This document shows positions 15,771-17,462 of a stretch of 17,462 nucleotides of DNA, in pieces (position 1 is the stretch's first letter; each line of letters begins with the position of its first letter). Made by a program: the position numbers and the translations under genes. The notes below the pieces were generated by a model that was given only the letters and a program-made list of their open reading frames with translations, ran no database searches and was not told the DNA's origin. Source of the DNA: Bacteroidota bacterium (GTDB lineage Bacteria > Bacteroidota > Bacteroidia > Sphingobacteriales > Sphingobacteriaceae). The DNA lies in assembly GCA_025355225.1 (NCBI GenBank), contig JANYAB010000288.1, forward strand, positions 1 through 17,462, written 5' to 3'.

Positions 15771-16223
15771 CTATTGGATATTGCTTTTTTTCCAGCCGTG
15801 GGTCTCGGCGAAACAATTTGGCACCGCACGGAGCGGATTTTCGGCGAAGCTGGTTTGTTTTTTCAGCTGCCTTGCCTGGTAAACCGATGGCGACACACCG
15901 AAATGTTTTTTAAATAGTGCGGCAAAAGAGGTGGAACTATCAAACCCGACGCTGAAGCAAACCCCGGACACAGGTTCGCCCTGTGCCAATAATTGTTGCG
16001 CGTTATCCATACGTACCTCCGTTAAATAATTGTGCGGGGTTTTGCCATAGGAGCTTTTAAAGAGCCGGGTGAAATGGAACCTGGAAAAACAGGCTTCGTC
16101 GGCGATCTGCGCCAGGTCGATTTGCTCAGCGTAGCGGCGATCAATGAACAACTTGGCCTGCACGATACGCCGGTAGAGATACAGCTTTGGGTATTGTTCC
16201 GGTTCAATGTTTTGACTAACCAT
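15771..16223 (-). CDS. AraC-family transcriptional regulator, DNA-binding domain only
   Basis: Encodes 150 residues. Helix-turn-helix 1 is within IDLAQIADEACFSRFHFTRLFKSSYGKTPHNYL (about residues 35-67) and helix-turn-helix 2 within EPVSGVCFSVGFDSSTSFAALFKKHFGVSPSVYQ (about 83-116). These are the two halves of the AraC/XylS DNA-binding domain. There is only a short N-terminal helix and no sugar- or ligand-binding domain, so it belongs to the short SoxS/Rob-like type where control comes from abundance or a partner. The C-terminal 30 residues are not conserved-looking. It leads the unit with the VOC and DinB-like genes and probably regulates it. The upstream frame is blocked by a stop, and no other ATG is available. 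Confidence 0.9.
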   Translation of the reverse strand: MVSQNIEPEQYPKLYLYRRIVQAKLFIDRRYAEQIDLAQIADEACFSRFHFTRLFKSSYGKTPHNYLTEVRMDNAQQLLAQGEPVSGVCFSVGFDSSTSFAALFKKHFGVSPSVYQARQLKKQTSFAENPLRAVPNCFAETHGWKKSNIQ

Positions 16224-16615
16224 ATTGAATGACAGATCAAATATAAGCGATAATCCTGGTTAGCCGCTACTTCTTTCTTATTAAGCCAATGTCGAATATA
16301 GTGCGCAGGGTCGTCTTTGGCCGCATAGTGAAGCGTCCGGAACAGTCCTGGTCTGATACTTCAGCCATATCAGCAGGCAAATCATTTAGACGACAATACA
16401 AGTCATAAAATCATCATCTTTTGTTGAAAAAATACTATGCAATCGATTGCTACGCTTAAATATTATTTTTATATTAGCCCCGAAACCAATTAAACTTTTT
16501 CAAATTACTATTTAAGAGTAAGTGAACTGCCTCTGTGAGCTGCGTGTCCTCAAATTAATGTAATTGAATTTGAATAATATTGATAATCGTTTATTTAAAT
16601 CATGTCAATTATTTT
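16224..16615. other. Divergent intergenic region before AraC and sigma genes
   Basis: 392 bp. Starts of the AraC-type gene (-) and the sigma gene (+) face away from each other, so both promoters should be here; I could not place either confidently. An inverted repeat TCAAATT (16550-16556) / AATTTGA (16567-16573) lies 40-65 bp before the sigma ATG. A stretch of about 60 codons on the minus strand (around 16240-16350) is open but has no recognisable protein pattern. Confidence 0.4.
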
Positions 16616-17203
16616 ATGGCAAATTGCTCCTTAAGCGACGCCGAATTATGGAATCTTATTGTTAAAGATGATCATCATGCTTTTACGATAATGTTTCAAC
16701 GACATTGGTTAAGGCTGTACAAGACTACGCTCAATTACATTAAGGATACAGAAGCCTGCGAAGAAATTATTCATGACCTTTTTCTAAATATTTGGAAAAG
16801 AAAAAATTATCTGACAATTAGTGATTTTGATAAATATTTTAAAGCTGCCACCAGGTACCAGGTTTATAATTATATAAAGAAAAACAAAACTGTCCCGATA
16901 GAGTATCGGGAACATATCCCGGAAGAAAGCGGGAGTTACGCGTTAAATATCGCGGATGAAAATATTTCATACCAGGACCTGGAAGGCCAACTGAGCCAAT
17001 ATTTAAAATCTCTGCCCGAAAGATGCCAGGAAATCTTTTTTCTTAGCCGGGTTCACCAGCTTGATAATAATGAGATTGCCGAAAAATTAGGTATATCTAA
17101 AAGAACGGTTGAAAATCAAATTACCCGGGCTTTACAATGCATCAGGTTCAATATTAAAGACATTGTATTTTCATTTTTATTATTCTGCGCGATGATAAAG
17201 TGA
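16616..17203 (+). CDS. ECF RNA polymerase sigma factor, Bacteroidetes type
   Basis: Encodes 195 residues from ATG 16616; a TTG 12 codons upstream is in frame but the ATG places the family opening (SDAELWNLIVKDDHHAFTIMFQRH) naturally. Region 2 covers about 15-85: FQRHWLRLYKTTLNYIKDTEACEEIIHDLFLNIWKRK binds core polymerase and the -10 element. Region 4 covers about 130-185: LPERCQEIFFLSRVHQLDNNEIAEKLGISKRTVENQITRAL, with the helix-turn-helix for the -35 element. The end VFSFLLFCAMIK is hydrophobic, a common tail in this family. Such sigmas normally pair with a FecR-type anti-sigma and a SusC with an STN domain. None follows within 259 bp, so the partner is either outside the window or absent. 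Confidence 0.93.
   Translation: MANCSLSDAELWNLIVKDDHHAFTIMFQRHWLRLYKTTLNYIKDTEACEEIIHDLFLNIWKRKNYLTISDFDKYFKAATRYQVYNYIKKNKTVPIEYREHIPEESGSYALNIADENISYQDLEGQLSQYLKSLPERCQEIFFLSRVHQLDNNEIAEKLGISKRTVENQITRALQCIRFNIKDIVFSFLLFCAMIK
16893..16911 (+). repeat. 8-bp hairpin inside the sigma gene
   Basis: TCCCGATA (16893-16900) and TATCGGGA (16904-16911) are perfect arms around a GAG loop. It falls in the linker between sigma regions 2 and 4, where the protein tolerates change. A chance event cannot be excluded. Confidence 0.5.
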
Positions 17204-17462
17204 CGGTATAATTTAAAATTACGTCCCAGCCATTAAAAACTGTAATCGGGTGATCTCTATCCCTATAGTTAATGTAGTTCACTAAAGCCCTTTGTTATTC
17301 TCCAATAATTCAGCCATAATTCTATTTAGAATATGGCGATTTTGTATTACGGTCTGTTTATTAACCATTAAAAAGATTACTGGAAAACGTGGTGATAACA
17401 GGTGTAGCCTGCTCCGTCGGAGCAAAATGTTGGTAGAATTAATCACCCCATTATTGGCATGC
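17204..17462. other. Non-coding right end with repeat-like hairpin
   Basis: No gene or recognisable promoter seen. Near the end, GCTCC-GTC-GGAGC (17411-17423) forms a tight hairpin followed by AAAATGTTGGTAGAA (17424-17438). From memory, GCTCCGTAGGAGC followed by an ATGTTTGTAGAA-like string is a dispersed repeat in several Bacteroidota genomes; this looks like a copy and needs a genome search to confirm. Confidence 0.45.

Noticed and set aside
16240..16350. Open stretch of about 60 codons on the minus strand upstream of the AraC-type gene, reminiscent of an ankyrin-like LHYAAK
   Set aside because: Only one short match, no repeat structure and no start codon in a sensible place; it overlaps the regulator's 5' region in another frame.

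Overview
The window looks like chromosomal DNA of a soil- or plant-type Bacteroidota, most likely a Sphingobacteriaceae member (Mucilaginibacter/Pedobacter-like). The reasons are a SusC/SusD pair, a hybrid two-component regulator fused to an AraC domain, a Bacteroidetes-type ECF sigma factor, AT-rich intergenic DNA and native genes without clear Shine-Dalgarno sequences. The genus is an inference; there is no rRNA here to confirm it.

Positions 1-13908 form a fructan (levan/inulin-type) utilisation locus. On the minus strand, in transcription order, lie a sugar-porter MFS permease, a PfkB-family fructokinase, a SusC-type TonB-dependent transporter, a SusD-type lipoprotein, a small thioredoxin-fold protein and a GH32 beta-fructosidase that runs off the left edge. 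The first four genes are separated by only 10-30 bp. The regulator is divergent on the plus strand, across a 337-bp intergenic region. It is a 928-residue hybrid two-component system with a periplasmic sugar-binding-protein sensor, the architecture of the fructose sensor BT1754 of the Bacteroides thetaiotaomicron levan locus. Expected working: SusC/D capture and import fructan pieces, GH32 releases fructose, the MFS permease and fructokinase bring it into metabolism, and fructose in the periplasm drives the regulator to switch on the operon.

The operon is interrupted by an apparently intact group II intron of about 1.89 kb (about 1690-3577). It sits exactly in the susD stop codon: the T of the stop is exon and the GA is intron. 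The intron carries its own reverse transcriptase/maturase with a strong Shine-Dalgarno, recognisable domains V and VI, and an open reading frame that reads through both and ends on exon sequence. It separates susD from the thioredoxin-like and GH32 genes, so splicing could affect supply of the enzyme end of the pathway.

To the right (13909-17462) is an unrelated mosaic: a small YcxB-like membrane protein (+), then a minus-strand unit of an AraC-type regulator, a VOC/glyoxalase-fold protein and a DinB/DUF1569-like protein (the last two overlapping by 4 nt), and finally an ECF sigma factor (+). The gaps between them hold two copies of a 32-nt dispersed repeat, a long perfect inverted repeat between convergent genes, and part of another repeat-like element at the right edge. 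No tRNA, rRNA, CRISPR array or transposase gene was seen.
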